The position numbers were made by a program, and so were the translations under genes. The notes beneath the pieces were generated by a model. That model did no database searches. It was not told the DNA's origin and was given only the letters and a program-made list of their open reading frames with translations. A stretch of 25,685 bases of DNA. It comes from an uncultured Ruminococcus sp. (GTDB taxonomy: Bacteria; Bacillota; Clostridia; Oscillospirales; Ruminococcaceae). How positions within the stretch are numbered: position 1 is the stretch's first letter; the number at the start of each line of letters is the position of its first letter. Shown here piece after piece: positions 8,696 to 15,947 of this stretch. The stretch lies in contig CAMWHN010000005.1 in NCBI GenBank assembly GCA_947174085.1, positions 1 to 25,685 of the forward strand, in the 5' to 3' direction.

Positions 8696-8724
8696 AGTGT
8701 ACCACGATTTTGACAAAAAGTCAA
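8696..8724 (-). promoter_or_regulatory. Sigma-A promoter of the hrcA operon
   Basis: On the minus strand, TTGACT (8719-8724), exactly 17 nt, then TACACT (8696-8701). The -10 box lies just upstream of CIRCE. The -35 box lies within a 7-bp-arm inverted repeat (8717-8732), described as a finding. Confidence 0.85.
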
Positions 8725-8786
8725 GTGACTTTGACATTTTCAGCAATTTCGATAAAATTACTATTTTATTTTTAATATTTTTCTAC

Positions 8787-8820
8787 AAAAAAATCCCCCT
8801 GCAACGACAGGGGAATTTTT
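8787..8820 (-). terminator. Rho-independent terminator of the sugar ABC ATPase gene
   Basis: The core stem CCCCTG/CAGGGG (8796-8801 with 8808-8813, loop of 6) is extended by AAAAAT/ATTTTT after one mismatch. On the minus strand it ends in a run of seven T, just beyond the ATPase stop at 8832. Confidence 0.92.
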
Positions 8821-8831
8821 ATAAATCATAA

Positions 8832-9974
8832 TTAATTTACAATTGCACGTTCTGTTTCTTTATCAAACAAGTGGATTTTATTCGGGTCGAGAGCAATTTT
8901 AATAATATCGCCTGTGTTTGCAGTAGAGCTTGGTGCAACTCTAGCAGTAATAGAAGTACCCTCACAATCAAGATACAAGAATGTTTCTGCACCCATTCTT
9001 TCCATGATTTCTACTCTGGATTCTGCGATACCAGTCGTTGCCTGTGCCAGATATGCTGGTTCATCATGAACATTTTCCGGACGAATGCCAAGACAAACTT
9101 CACGGTCAACATATTTTGCCAAATCTGCAACAGATTTAGAAGGTGGCACAACAATTGTATATTTTGTTCCTCTAGCAGAACGAGAATCTTCAGAACCAAA
9201 TTCTACATAATACTGACCAGATGCATTTCTTCTCAAATACGCATCAATGAAATTCATTTGCGGAGAACCTAAGAACCCTGCAACGAATTTATTAACTGGT
9301 GCCTCGTATAATACTTGAGGTGTGTCAACTTGCTGAATAAAACCGTCTTTCATAACAACGATTCTGTCACCGAGTGTCATAGCTTCTGTCTGGTCATGCG
9401 TTACATAAATAAACGTTGTACCTAATTTTTTATGTAATTTAGAAATTTCTGTTCTCATTTGCGCACGAAGCTTAGCGTCCAAGTTAGACAACGGCTCGTC
9501 AAGCAAGAATACTTTTGGGGAACGTACAATTGCACGACCCATGGCAACTCTCTGACGCTGACCACCGGACATAGCCTTTGGCTTTCTGTCGAGCAAGTGT
9601 GTCAAGTCAAGAATCCTAGCAGCTTCTTCTACTTTTCTTGCAATTTCGTCTTTTGGCACGTTACGCAATTTCAAACCAAATGCCATATTATCAAATACTG
9701 TCATATGAGGATACAGCGCATAGTTCTGGAAAACCATCGCAATATCTCTGTCTTTTGGCGCAACATCGTTTACTAACTTGTCACCGATATACAATTCGCC
9801 CTCTGAGATTTCTTCCAGACCTGCAATCATACGCAATGTCGTAGATTTGCCACAACCGGAAGGTCCTACCAGAATAATAAATTCTTTGTCCCTGATTTCA
9901 AGATTTACGTCTGTAACAGCTACGAAACCGCCGGGATATTTCTTATAAATTCCTTTGAGTGATAAACCAGCCAT
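8832..9974 (-). CDS. msmX: Sugar ABC transporter ATP-binding protein, MsmX/UgpC/MalK type
   Basis: This 380-residue protein has the usual length of the CUT1 carbohydrate-importer ATPases. Walker A is GPSGCGKS (37-44), the Q-loop Gln is 83, the signature SGGQR is 136-140, Walker B is VFLLDE (155-160) and the switch His is 193. A C-terminal TOBE/MalK-type regulatory domain follows (about 235-380), with GIRPENV. It would power import of oligosaccharides on the cytoplasmic side of the membrane. There is no permease or binding-protein gene beside it, and it has its own promoter and terminator. That is typical of the shared ATPase MsmX that serves several sugar transporters in Firmicutes, so the shared role is inferred from context. 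The ATG at 9974 has a GGAGG site. Confidence 0.9.
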   Translation of the reverse strand: MAGLSLKGIYKKYPGGFVAVTDVNLEIRDKEFIILVGPSGCGKSTTLRMIAGLEEISEGELYIGDKLVNDVAPKDRDIAMVFQNYALYPHMTVFDNMAFGLKLRNVPKDEIARKVEEAARILDLTHLLDRKPKAMSGGQRQRVAMGRAIVRSPKVFLLDEPLSNLDAKLRAQMRTEISKLHKKLGTTFIYVTHDQTEAMTLGDRIVVMKDGFIQQVDTPQVLYEAPVNKFVAGFLGSPQMNFIDAYLRRNASGQYYVEFGSEDSRSARGTKYTIVVPPSKSVADLAKYVDREVCLGIRPENVHDEPAYLAQATTGIAESRVEIMERMGAETFLYLDCEGTSITARVAPSSTANTGDIIKIALDPNKIHLFDKETERAIVN

Positions 9975-10091
9975 TTATTCCAGTCCTCCATTTACTAAAA
10001 ATTTTTTTCAGATAAAACCGTCTATGTAAAATTAAAATTAAAATTTTAAAAAAAAATACATGAAACGGGCGGTCAATATCTGCCTATTATT

Positions 10092-10120
10092 ATCATACCA
10101 AATTCTGAATATTTTTTCAA
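10092..10120 (-). promoter_or_regulatory. Sigma-A promoter of the msmX-like gene
   Basis: On the minus strand, TTGAAA (10115-10120), a 17-nt spacer and TATGAT (10092-10097) with an upstream TG (extended -10). It implies a leader of about 110 nt that is very AT-rich; I see no riboswitch or strong terminator in it. Confidence 0.8.
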
Positions 10121-10138
10121 TTCGCCAATTACCTAAAC

Positions 10139-10918
10139 TTAAAACCTTTTATTTATCCAATATGACGAAAAACGTTTCATAATTTGTTCATATATTACCT
10201 GAAAGCGTTCAGATTTCAACATTATTTCAACATCTTTGTGTAAAATTTCCAAATGCTCTCCCAGAGCTAAATTTTCGGGTAAAATTAACCCGCCAATAGC
10301 AATTCTATGCAACAATTCCACGTGATTTTCTAAACTTGCAAACATTCTTTTGACTTGATGATATTTCCCTTCATGCAAGCAAATTAATACATAATTATCC
10401 TGTAAAGCCTGTGCCTGAGCTGAAAGACAAGCCGTCCCGTCAGATAATATAACACCCTCTGCCAGTTTCTTAATATCTGATTCCTGCAAATTATTTTTTA
10501 ATTTCACAAGATAATATTTTGGCACATGACTTTTTGGCGCAAGCATTTTATGCGCAAGTTCGCCGTCATCTGTGAGTAATACAAGTCCTGTACTGTCAAT
10601 ATCTAATCTACCTGCCGGAAATAAGCCTTTTATTTTCAATTTATCCGGCACAAGCTCTAATACAGTTTTATGTATTTTATCTTCAGTCGCACAAATATAG
10701 CCTACAGGCTTATTAATCAAAATATATACATGAGAACCGCTCAAAATTTTCTTATCATAACAAGACACTTCCTGCAAATCGGGATTAATTTTCCGACTGC
10801 TGTTATATTCCGTAATGCCGTCCACTTTGACAGCACCTTTTTTTAAAATTAATTTTACATCATTTCTTGAATATGAACTACGATTTGCAAGAAATTTATC
10901 TAATCTTATTTCAGCCAT
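10139..10918 (-). CDS. Pseudouridine synthase, RsuA/RluB family
   Basis: This 259-residue protein has an N-terminal S4 RNA-binding domain (IRLDKFLANRSSYSRNDVK..., about 1-55). The catalytic domain carries LINKPVG at 68-74 and GRLDIDSTGLVLLTDDG from 103, with catalytic Asp106. The KYHQVKRMF segment is typical of the RsuA/RluB/RluE/RluF group. It converts a specific uridine in rRNA to pseudouridine; whether the target is 16S (RsuA) or 23S (RluB type) cannot be told by eye, so I give no symbol. The ATG at 10918 has a GAGG site. It is divergent from the plus-strand gene at 11004. No terminator is visible before the msmX promoter 19 bp beyond its stop. Confidence 0.9.
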   Translation of the reverse strand: MAEIRLDKFLANRSSYSRNDVKLILKKGAVKVDGITEYNSSRKINPDLQEVSCYDKKILSGSHVYILINKPVGYICATEDKIHKTVLELVPDKLKIKGLFPAGRLDIDSTGLVLLTDDGELAHKMLAPKSHVPKYYLVKLKNNLQESDIKKLAEGVILSDGTACLSAQAQALQDNYVLICLHEGKYHQVKRMFASLENHVELLHRIAIGGLILPENLALGEHLEILHKDVEIMLKSERFQVIYEQIMKRFSSYWINKRF

Positions 10919-11003
10919 TCAAAAAATCCTCATTCTAAATATCACACACTTCGCATAAAATAAATTAATTTTAATTATTTTAATTCAGGAGCAGTGATGA
11001 GTT

Positions 11004-11432
11004 ATGAAAAAATATTTAAAATATCTCTTGATATTACCACCGGCATTATTATGCATGGTTGCCGTAATTTTCAGCCACAAGCAAAAACAGCCTGCTACAG
11101 ATACGATTAAAGCCTATACAGAATTTGACCGTAGTGCATGGCTTTTAACACAAGGCTGGAATGCAGAATTATTATATTCCAGAGCTGTTACAATTCCCTA
11201 TGAATTTAATACTAACACTTATCAAACCTATGCAAATTTACAAATACAACAACGGTTACCTTTAGAACGCTATGCAGGAACACGAGGTGTTTTATATACT
11301 TACGAGTTAGAAAATTCTCCACTTTATGCAGAATTACTCACAGCAGACGGTATTTTAATTGGCGCACAGTGTTATCTTCCAGAAGAAAGCATTACACTAG
11401 ATATACACGGCAAAGAATTTAAAATCAATTAA
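11004..11432 (+). CDS. Membrane-anchored or secreted small protein, DUF4830-like
   Basis: This 142-residue protein has a basic start (MKKYLKY) and one hydrophobic segment (about 7-23, LLILPPALLCMVAVIF), then a charged extracellular part. The rest has the pattern I associate with DUF4830: LLTQGWNAELL, a V-T-IP-EFN motif, Q-RLPLERYAG, YTYEL and a final glycine-rich strand. No function is known to me. No lipobox is present, so it is more likely membrane-anchored than a lipoprotein. A CAGGAG site lies 12 nt before the ATG. The start is divergent from the pseudouridine synthase. The stop overlaps the convergent minus-strand membrane gene by 8 bp, and there is no terminator between them. Confidence 0.75.
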   Translation: MKKYLKYLLILPPALLCMVAVIFSHKQKQPATDTIKAYTEFDRSAWLLTQGWNAELLYSRAVTIPYEFNTNTYQTYANLQIQQRLPLERYAGTRGVLYTYELENSPLYAELLTADGILIGAQCYLPEESITLDIHGKEFKIN

Positions 11433-11829
11433 AAGCCTCAAATAATCTGCCAATGAACGGAATTCTTTTGGCTTTTCCCTGACAGGCACTAATTAATAAT
11501 AATAAAAAAATAGCAAACTCTATCACAGCAATTACAAAACTAAGCAATTTTGGAAAAATATGCCCCACAAATGGAATCACCAAAAAAATCTTACGCAAAA
11601 ACGTTTGCGCAACGTTTAACACAGTACACAGTATAAAGAAAATTAAACCCTGATTCGCACAGAATTTTCCATATGGCGAATCTTTGCAGGAAACTAACGG
11701 CAACCAGAATAAAACTGGAATACTTGACAAAACACCAACAGCTTTATTTTTCTCCATATCCATTGGGTCAAAAGAACCTGTTTCATCTTCAGGATTCAAA
11801 ATCTGATTTTTCAAATCTTCAAAATTCAT
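11425..11829 (-). CDS. Small integral membrane protein, DUF4870/Tic20-like
   Basis: This 134-residue protein has a soluble acidic N-terminal part (about 1-27) and about three hydrophobic segments (roughly 30-48, 60-80 and 85-118). The element KDSPYGKFCANQGLIFFI resembles the 'D-S-P-ARFHANQG' motif of the DUF4870/Tic20-like membrane proteins found widely in Firmicutes; the family has no settled function. The ATG at 11829 follows a GGAGG site. It lies 21 bp after nrdR and is probably cotranscribed from the nrdR promoter. Its last 8 bp overlap the convergent plus-strand gene. Confidence 0.72.
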   Translation of the reverse strand: MNFEDLKNQILNPEDETGSFDPMDMEKNKAVGVLSSIPVLFWLPLVSCKDSPYGKFCANQGLIFFILCTVLNVAQTFLRKIFLVIPFVGHIFPKLLSFVIAVIEFAIFLLLLISACQGKAKRIPFIGRLFEAFN

Positions 11830-11850
11830 AATATATTACCTCCAAACATT

Positions 11851-12300
11851 CTAATTTTCGTCATTTAATGCCGTAATTGTCGCAATAAAACTTGCAACAT
11901 CTTTAAAATCCTGATAAACTGACGCAAACCGAATATATGCAATCTGATCAAGATATTTCAAATGCTCTAACACAACAGCTCCTATCTGGTCAGAAGTCAT
12001 TTGTCCATTCCAATTGCTTGTATATTTATCTTCTACCTCGTCCGCAATGGCATTCACTTGCGCAACAGTAACAGGACGTTTTTTAATCGCATGATAAATA
12101 CCACTTAATAATTTATTTCTATCATAAGGCTCTAACGAACCGTCACGTTTTACAACAATACGCAAGGGCTTTTCAACAATTTCATATGTCGTAAAACGCT
12201 TTTTACATTTTAAACATTCTCGTCTTCGGCGTTTTTTATCCTCTGTTGGACGGGAATCAATTACTTTAGAATCTTCATAACCACAATAAGGACATTTCAC
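11851..12300 (-). CDS. nrdR: Transcriptional repressor NrdR
   Basis: This 149-residue protein has the exact architecture of NrdR. The N-terminal zinc ribbon has cysteines at 3, 6, 29 and 32 (MKCPYCGYEDSKVIDSR ... ECLKCKKRFTTYE). An ATP-cone domain follows (VVKRDGSLEPYDRNKLLSGI ...). NrdR senses ATP/dATP and represses ribonucleotide reductase genes. No nrd genes are in the window and I see no NrdR box upstream, so self-regulation is not indicated. The start is GTG at 12300 with GAGGTG eight bases upstream. It is driven by a perfect-consensus promoter (12338-12366). The nearest upstream gene is serA, across a 386-bp gap. Confidence 0.97.
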   Translation of the reverse strand: MKCPYCGYEDSKVIDSRPTEDKKRRRRECLKCKKRFTTYEIVEKPLRIVVKRDGSLEPYDRNKLLSGIYHAIKKRPVTVAQVNAIADEVEDKYTSNWNGQMTSDQIGAVVLEHLKYLDQIAYIRFASVYQDFKDVASFIATITALNDEN

Positions 12301-12337
12301 AAATAATCACCTCACATAATTTTATCAGGATAATCTT

Positions 12338-12366
12338 ATTATAACAGAAAAATTATTTTTTGTCAA
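12338..12366 (-). promoter_or_regulatory. Perfect-consensus sigma-A promoter of nrdR
   Basis: On the minus strand, TTGACA (12361-12366), exactly 17 nt, then TATAAT (12338-12343) with an upstream TG. The predicted leader is about 30 nt. Confidence 0.93.
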
Positions 12367-12430
12367 TAAAAAAAATTCACAATATTTTACTGAATTTAAT
12401 CACAATTTTTTTCAATTCCGGAAATCGTAC

Positions 12431-12525
12431 TTGCTTATAAAATAATTTTAAAAATTAATTTTCAACATTCCACAGTGCAATTGTTGAAAACTAAATATGC
12501 CTATCTTACAAAGACAAGGGTTTTT
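12431..12525 (+). ncRNA. Hairpin module A: candidate small RNA or repeated element
   Basis: This module and the one at 12533-12664 share three parts in order. First comes TTGCTTATAAAATAATTTT (12431-12449). Next is an inverted repeat with 9-bp perfect arms, TTTTCAACA/TGTTGAAAA (12459-12467 with 12482-12490). Last is a hairpin CCTATCTT/AAGACAAGG with a 3-nt loop (12500-12519), followed on the plus strand by a T-rich tail. The tail makes it terminator-like only on the plus strand, yet no plus-strand gene lies upstream. A weak plus-strand promoter candidate (TTGTCA-17-TATTTT, starting at 12359) overlaps the nrdR promoter. It may be a small RNA gene; the structure is seen, transcription is inferred. 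Confidence 0.4.
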
Positions 12526-12532
12526 ATTTTAT

Positions 12533-12664
12533 TTGCTCATAAAATACTTTTTTCTTACAAATATTATATCTGAATGCTATTAAAATTAAGTTTTCAACTT
12601 TCAACAGTTTAATTGTTGAAAACTAAAAAACAAAAACTCCCATCTTATAAAGACAGGAGTTTTT
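12533..12664 (+). ncRNA. Hairpin module B: second copy of the candidate small RNA or repeated element
   Basis: This is a diverged copy of module A. It has TTGCTCATAAAATACTTTT (12533-12551, 17 of 19 bases as in A), an inverted repeat GTTTTCAAC/GTTGAAAAC (12590-12598 with 12615-12623), and then a strong terminator-like hairpin (12632-12664). Bases just after the inverted repeat (CTAAA) and the hairpin apex (ATCTTAYAAAGACA) are shared with A. Relative to A, about 29 nt are added between the first element and the inverted repeat. Its last hairpin also serves as the serA terminator on the minus strand. Confidence 0.4.
12632..12664 (-). terminator. Terminator of serC-serA (bidirectional hairpin)
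   Basis: Arms AAAAACTCC/GGAGTTTTT (12632-12640 with 12656-12664) plus six more inner pairs, two of them G-U, leave a 3-nt loop. Both flanks are T-rich in their own direction, so it can stop transcripts from either side. It lies 22 bp beyond the serA stop. Confidence 0.88.
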
Positions 12665-12686
12665 CATTTTTTCAAGCTAAAAAATT

Positions 12687-13808
12687 TTAATCAATTACTC
12701 TCACACGAATGACACCAGCAATTGCTTTTACAGCCTCTGCATCAACATCACCGGCTAAAATCGTATAACCAAAATCTTTTTTCACACCAGTTGCTTTTGC
12801 ATCTGCAACAATGCCGGATAAATCCGCATCAGCTTTATGCAAAACTGTTACTTTTCTGCCAGTAGCGTCTAAACAAACATTTGGATAATTCACAGAATTT
12901 TTAATATTACCATTTTCGATATAATCAATTAATTCATTAGATGCCATAATAGCGCAATTATCTTCAGATTCTTCTGTAGACGCACCCAAATGTGGAATAG
13001 CAACAATGCCATCAACATTCACAGTATCAGCATTTGGGAAATCTGTTACATAACAAGCAACTTTACCGGATTCCAAAGCAGATTTCAAATCTGCATCATT
13101 TACTAATTCAGCTCTTGCAAAATTCAAGATTCTAACATTATCTTTCATTTGTGCGATAACATCTGCATTCACAAAGCCTTTTGTATCTGCATTGCAAGGC
13201 ACATGTAAAGAAATATAATCTGCTTCTGCATAGACTTCTTCTTTTGTTGCAACTACTTTACAGAAATCTGCAATTTCTTTTGCAGATTCTTCGCTCAAGA
13301 ACGGGTCAGTTCCGACAACAGTCATACCTAAAGCCGTAGCTGCCTGTGCAACTTTCTTACCGATTGCACCTAAGCCAATAATACCAAGTGTTTTTCCTAA
13401 CACTTCAATACCACCGAATTGGCTCTTACCTTTTTCAACTTGTGCCGCAACATTTGCATTTTCCGTATCTTGCAAATTACTTGCCCATTGCACAGCCTTT
13501 GTTACTTTACGAGAAGCCAAAAACAAACCAGCTAATACTAATTCTTTTACAGCATTTGCATTTGCCCCTGGGGAGTTAAATACAACAATGCCTTGTTCTG
13601 CGCATTTTTCAACAGGAATATTATTCGTTCCTGCACCTGCACGACCAATTGCCAATAAATCAGCATTAAATTCCATATCATGCATTTTTGCAGAACGAAC
13701 TAAAATTCCAGTAGGATTCTCAACTTCACTGCCGACAGTATATTTTGCTTTATCAAACAAATCAGTACCACATGTGGCAATTTTATTCAGTGTTAAAATA
13801 TTATACAT
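12687..13808 (-). CDS. serA: D-3-phosphoglycerate dehydrogenase (short type, compressed ACT domain)
   Basis: This 373-residue enzyme makes the first step of serine synthesis, oxidising 3-phosphoglycerate with NAD. The Rossmann motif GLGAIG lies at 145-150 within LGIIGLGAIGKKVA, the substrate-binding Arg at about 232 (NFARAEL), and the catalytic His at 273 (PHLGASTEE). The C-terminal part after about residue 316 starts VTVLHK and ends VIRVRVID like the ACT domain of the short clostridial enzymes. By eye its middle is about 14 residues shorter, lacking the usual N-I-x-x-x-x-N-K-S stretch, so serine feedback may differ. The ATG at 13808 follows AGGAGG. It is 24 bp after serC and cotranscribed with it. 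Confidence 0.93.
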   Translation of the reverse strand: MYNILTLNKIATCGTDLFDKAKYTVGSEVENPTGILVRSAKMHDMEFNADLLAIGRAGAGTNNIPVEKCAEQGIVVFNSPGANANAVKELVLAGLFLASRKVTKAVQWASNLQDTENANVAAQVEKGKSQFGGIEVLGKTLGIIGLGAIGKKVAQAATALGMTVVGTDPFLSEESAKEIADFCKVVATKEEVYAEADYISLHVPCNADTKGFVNADVIAQMKDNVRILNFARAELVNDADLKSALESGKVACYVTDFPNADTVNVDGIVAIPHLGASTEESEDNCAIMASNELIDYIENGNIKNSVNYPNVCLDATGRKVTVLHKADADLSGIVADAKATGVKKDFGYTILAGDVDAEAVKAIAGVIRVRVID

Positions 13809-13832
13809 GGGAATCGCCCTCCTGTAAATCGC

Positions 13833-14918
13833 TTACTTATTTTCAGCCTCAAATTTCTTCATAAATTCAACTAATTTTTCAACGCCTTCGATTGGCATTG
13901 CATTATAAATAGAAGCTCTCATACCGCCAACAGTTCTGTGACCTTTCAGATTTTCAAAACCTGCTTTTTTTGCTTCTGCAACAAATTTTGCATCTAATTC
14001 TGGATTACCTGTTACAAATGGCACATTCATCAAAGAACGGTCTTTTTCTTCAACAGTACCCTTGAATAATTCGCTTTCATCAAGGAAATCATACAGAACT
14101 TTTGCTTTTTTCTCATTCAAAGCTTTCATAGCTTCCAGACCGCCCATTTTCTTGAGCCATTTAAACACTTTGCCACAAATATAAATACCATAGCAAGGTG
14201 GTGTATTATACAAAGACTGTGCATCAGCTTGAATTTTCCAATTTAACATAGTAGGTGTATTTTCAACAGCCGGTACTTCTGGAATTAAATCCTCTCTTGC
14301 AATGACAATTACTACACCGGCAGGACCAACGTTTTTCTGAACACCGCCATAAATAACGCCATATTTTTCCACGTCAATAGGCTCAGACAAGAAGCAGGAA
14401 GAAACGTCTGCTACTAATTCCACACCTTTTGTGTTTGGCAATTCTTTATAAACTGTACCATAGATAGTATTATTCTGGCAGATATAAACATAATCCATAT
14501 CATCAGTAATTGGCAAATCAGAACAATCTGGAATATAAGAAAATGTCTTATCAGCAGAAGAAGCAAGTTCTACAGCTTCGCCATATTTTTTCGCTTCTTG
14601 ATATGCTTTTTTAGCCCACTGACCTGTAATAATATAACCAGCTTTGCCATTCTTCATCAAATTCATAGGAATAGCGGCGAATTGCTGAGAAGCACCACCC
14701 TGTAAGAACATTACTTTATAATTATCCGGAATACCCATCAAATCTCTTAAATCCTGCTCTGCGTCTTTAATAATCTGGTCGAATGCTTTAGAACGGTGAG
14801 ACATTTCCATAACGGACATGCCTGTTCCCTGATAATCCAGCATTTCTTCTGCTGCTTCTTTCAGAACTTCTTCTGGTAATACAGCAGGACCTGCACTAAA
14901 ATTGTAAACTCTGCTCAT
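13833..14918 (-). CDS. serC: Phosphoserine aminotransferase
   Basis: This 361-residue class-V aminotransferase starts YNFSAGPAVLPEEVL, the SerC hallmark. The PLP lysine is K195 in GGVQKNVGPAG, and the C-terminal GHRTVGGMRASIYNA is also diagnostic. It converts 3-phosphohydroxypyruvate and glutamate to phosphoserine. It is the first gene of a serC-serA unit; serB (the phosphatase) is not in the window. The ATG at 14918 has a GGAGG site. The operon has a strong promoter and a cluster of inverted GATTCT half-sites upstream of the -35 box. The leader of about 70 nt has no T-box features. Confidence 0.96.
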   Translation of the reverse strand: MSRVYNFSAGPAVLPEEVLKEAAEEMLDYQGTGMSVMEMSHRSKAFDQIIKDAEQDLRDLMGIPDNYKVMFLQGGASQQFAAIPMNLMKNGKAGYIITGQWAKKAYQEAKKYGEAVELASSADKTFSYIPDCSDLPITDDMDYVYICQNNTIYGTVYKELPNTKGVELVADVSSCFLSEPIDVEKYGVIYGGVQKNVGPAGVVIVIAREDLIPEVPAVENTPTMLNWKIQADAQSLYNTPPCYGIYICGKVFKWLKKMGGLEAMKALNEKKAKVLYDFLDESELFKGTVEEKDRSLMNVPFVTGNPELDAKFVAEAKKAGFENLKGHRTVGGMRASIYNAMPIEGVEKLVEFMKKFEAENK

Positions 14919-14993
14919 TGGCTTGAACCTCCAAATTCATAAATTTAAGCTTTTTGTCTGGATATAATTTCTATTCCAAACTCAACAATAATT

Positions 14994-15022
14994 ATTATAC
15001 TATTTTTTGCCTAGCAAGTCAA
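14994..15022 (-). promoter_or_regulatory. Sigma-A promoter of serC-serA
   Basis: On the minus strand, TTGACT (15017-15022), 17 nt, then a perfect TATAAT (14994-14999). A predicted leader of about 70 nt precedes serC. Confidence 0.9.
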
Positions 15023-15024
15023 GA

Positions 15025-15050
15025 GATTCTGCACGATTCTTTTTAGAATC
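15025..15050. promoter_or_regulatory. Possible operator: three GATTCT half-sites upstream of serC
   Basis: On the plus strand, GATTCT (15025-15030), 4 nt, GATTCT (15035-15040), 4 nt, AGAATC (15045-15050). The last two form an inverted repeat and the first two a direct repeat with a 10-bp period. The cluster ends 2 bp upstream of the serC -35 box, where an activator or repressor would act. Confidence 0.35.
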
Positions 15051-15155
15051 AGCTTTATTTTGTAAAATATGCTGTAAACGGACAACTGTCTTTTAGTGAA
15101 ATACACTATGAACTTTGTGAAAAATTTATCAAAATTAATTATCAGCTCCGGATTT

Positions 15156-15176
15156 AAAAAAATTCTATCCAGAATC
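15156..15176 (-). terminator. Weak Rho-independent terminator of thiT
   Basis: A short stem ATTCT/AGAAT (15162-15166 with 15171-15175) with a 4-nt loop is followed on the minus strand by seven T, about 30 bp beyond the thiT stop. The rest of 15060-15204 shows no further feature. Confidence 0.55.
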
Positions 15177-15204
15177 GCTCTGCATATAACTTTTTTTAAT
15201 ATTT

Positions 15205-15858
15205 TTAATTTATTTTTTTCGCAATTGCAGGAACTTTGCTAATCACATACGCAACAATCATAGTAATAATAATTTCTGGAATCATATGCAAGCCATTATA
15301 AAAAACAGAATATATCACAGCTAAGCCTGTGCCAGAAAAATTATCTAAAATTTTTGCACCGACAGCATAAAAACCCTCTTGTGAGAAAAACCATTCCGCC
15401 CATGCACCAAAAAATAAAACACCCGAAATAATATGCGCAATATATTTCAATAACATAGTAACTGCTGTTCCCAAGCACAAAGCCGGAGCTGATTTAAATT
15501 TATTGCGAAACATGCCACCCAATCCAAGAACCATACAAGCAATGACATAATCTAATAAAATAATTCCAATACTTGCCCAAATTGCATAATCTTCTGGCAC
15601 AAAAAAACTTTTCACAGTTCCAAAACCCGTTGCTATTTGCAACAGACTATAAACAAACCCAGAAAATAATCCCCATTTGATACCATGCCGATAGGAAATT
15701 AACACAATTGGCAACGCACTTGCAAAAGTAATTTCCCCACCAAATGGCAATTGATATAATTTTATCATATTCAGCACAGTTGCAATGGCTAATAATATTC
15801 CAGTTTCCACAAGTCTAAGTGTCTTGGCATGACTAATTGGAACAGACATAGATTTCAT
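15205..15858 (-). CDS. thiT: ECF transporter S component for thiamine, ThiT
   Basis: This 217-residue hydrophobic protein has about six membrane segments and the ThiT pattern: an N-terminal RLVETGILLAIATVLNMIK helix, LPFGGEITFASALPIVLISYRHG, then HIISGVLFFGAW and a C-terminal YNGLHMIPE. It binds thiamine in the membrane and joins the shared energising ECF module (EcfA, EcfA', EcfT), which is not in this window. A TPP riboswitch with a terminator directly upstream supports the thiamine role. The ATG at 15858 has an AGTAGG site nine bases upstream. The protein begins with about ten extra polar residues before the usual first helix; the ATG three codons later is a possible alternative start. Confidence 0.95.
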   Translation of the reverse strand: MKSMSVPISHAKTLRLVETGILLAIATVLNMIKLYQLPFGGEITFASALPIVLISYRHGIKWGLFSGFVYSLLQIATGFGTVKSFFVPEDYAIWASIGIILLDYVIACMVLGLGGMFRNKFKSAPALCLGTAVTMLLKYIAHIISGVLFFGAWAEWFFSQEGFYAVGAKILDNFSGTGLAVIYSVFYNGLHMIPEIIITMIVAYVISKVPAIAKKIN

Positions 15859-15895
15859 AATGTAATACCTACTTTCTTATAAATATTATAAATAC

Positions 15896-15927
15896 AAAAA
15901 CAGAGACAACCTGTTTTAGATTGTCTC
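15896..15927 (-). terminator. Expression-platform terminator of the thiT riboswitch
   Basis: A 10-bp stem with two G-U pairs (15902-15911 against 15918-15927, loop of about 6 nt) is followed on the minus strand by GTTTTTG. It lies between the aptamer and the thiT start, so TPP binding should cause early termination. Confidence 0.88.
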
Positions 15928-15947
15928 CGTCATCATCAAATTTTAAA

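Noticed and set aside
8700..8740. CtsR operator upstream of hrcA
   Set aside because: TGTCAAA-like words occur, but not as the required direct repeat with a 3-nt spacer; the structure is a palindrome instead.
9975..10080. AT-rich repeats (AATTTTAATTTTA) in the msmX leader as a regulatory element
   Set aside because: Simple A/T tracts are common throughout this genome's gaps; no stable stem, catabolite-response box or riboswitch core was found.
12301..12366. NrdR-box self-regulation of nrdR
   Set aside because: I found no pair of ACACWATATWGTGT-like boxes near the nrdR promoter.
12459..12623. Two similar inverted repeats that might suggest a short CRISPR array
   Set aside because: Only two diverged copies 131 bp apart, with no constant-length spacers and no cas genes; the copies include whole hairpin modules.
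14919..14990. Possible T-box or serine riboswitch in the serC leader
   Set aside because: The leader is only about 70 nt from the predicted start, with no T-box core sequence, specifier stem or terminator/antiterminator pair.
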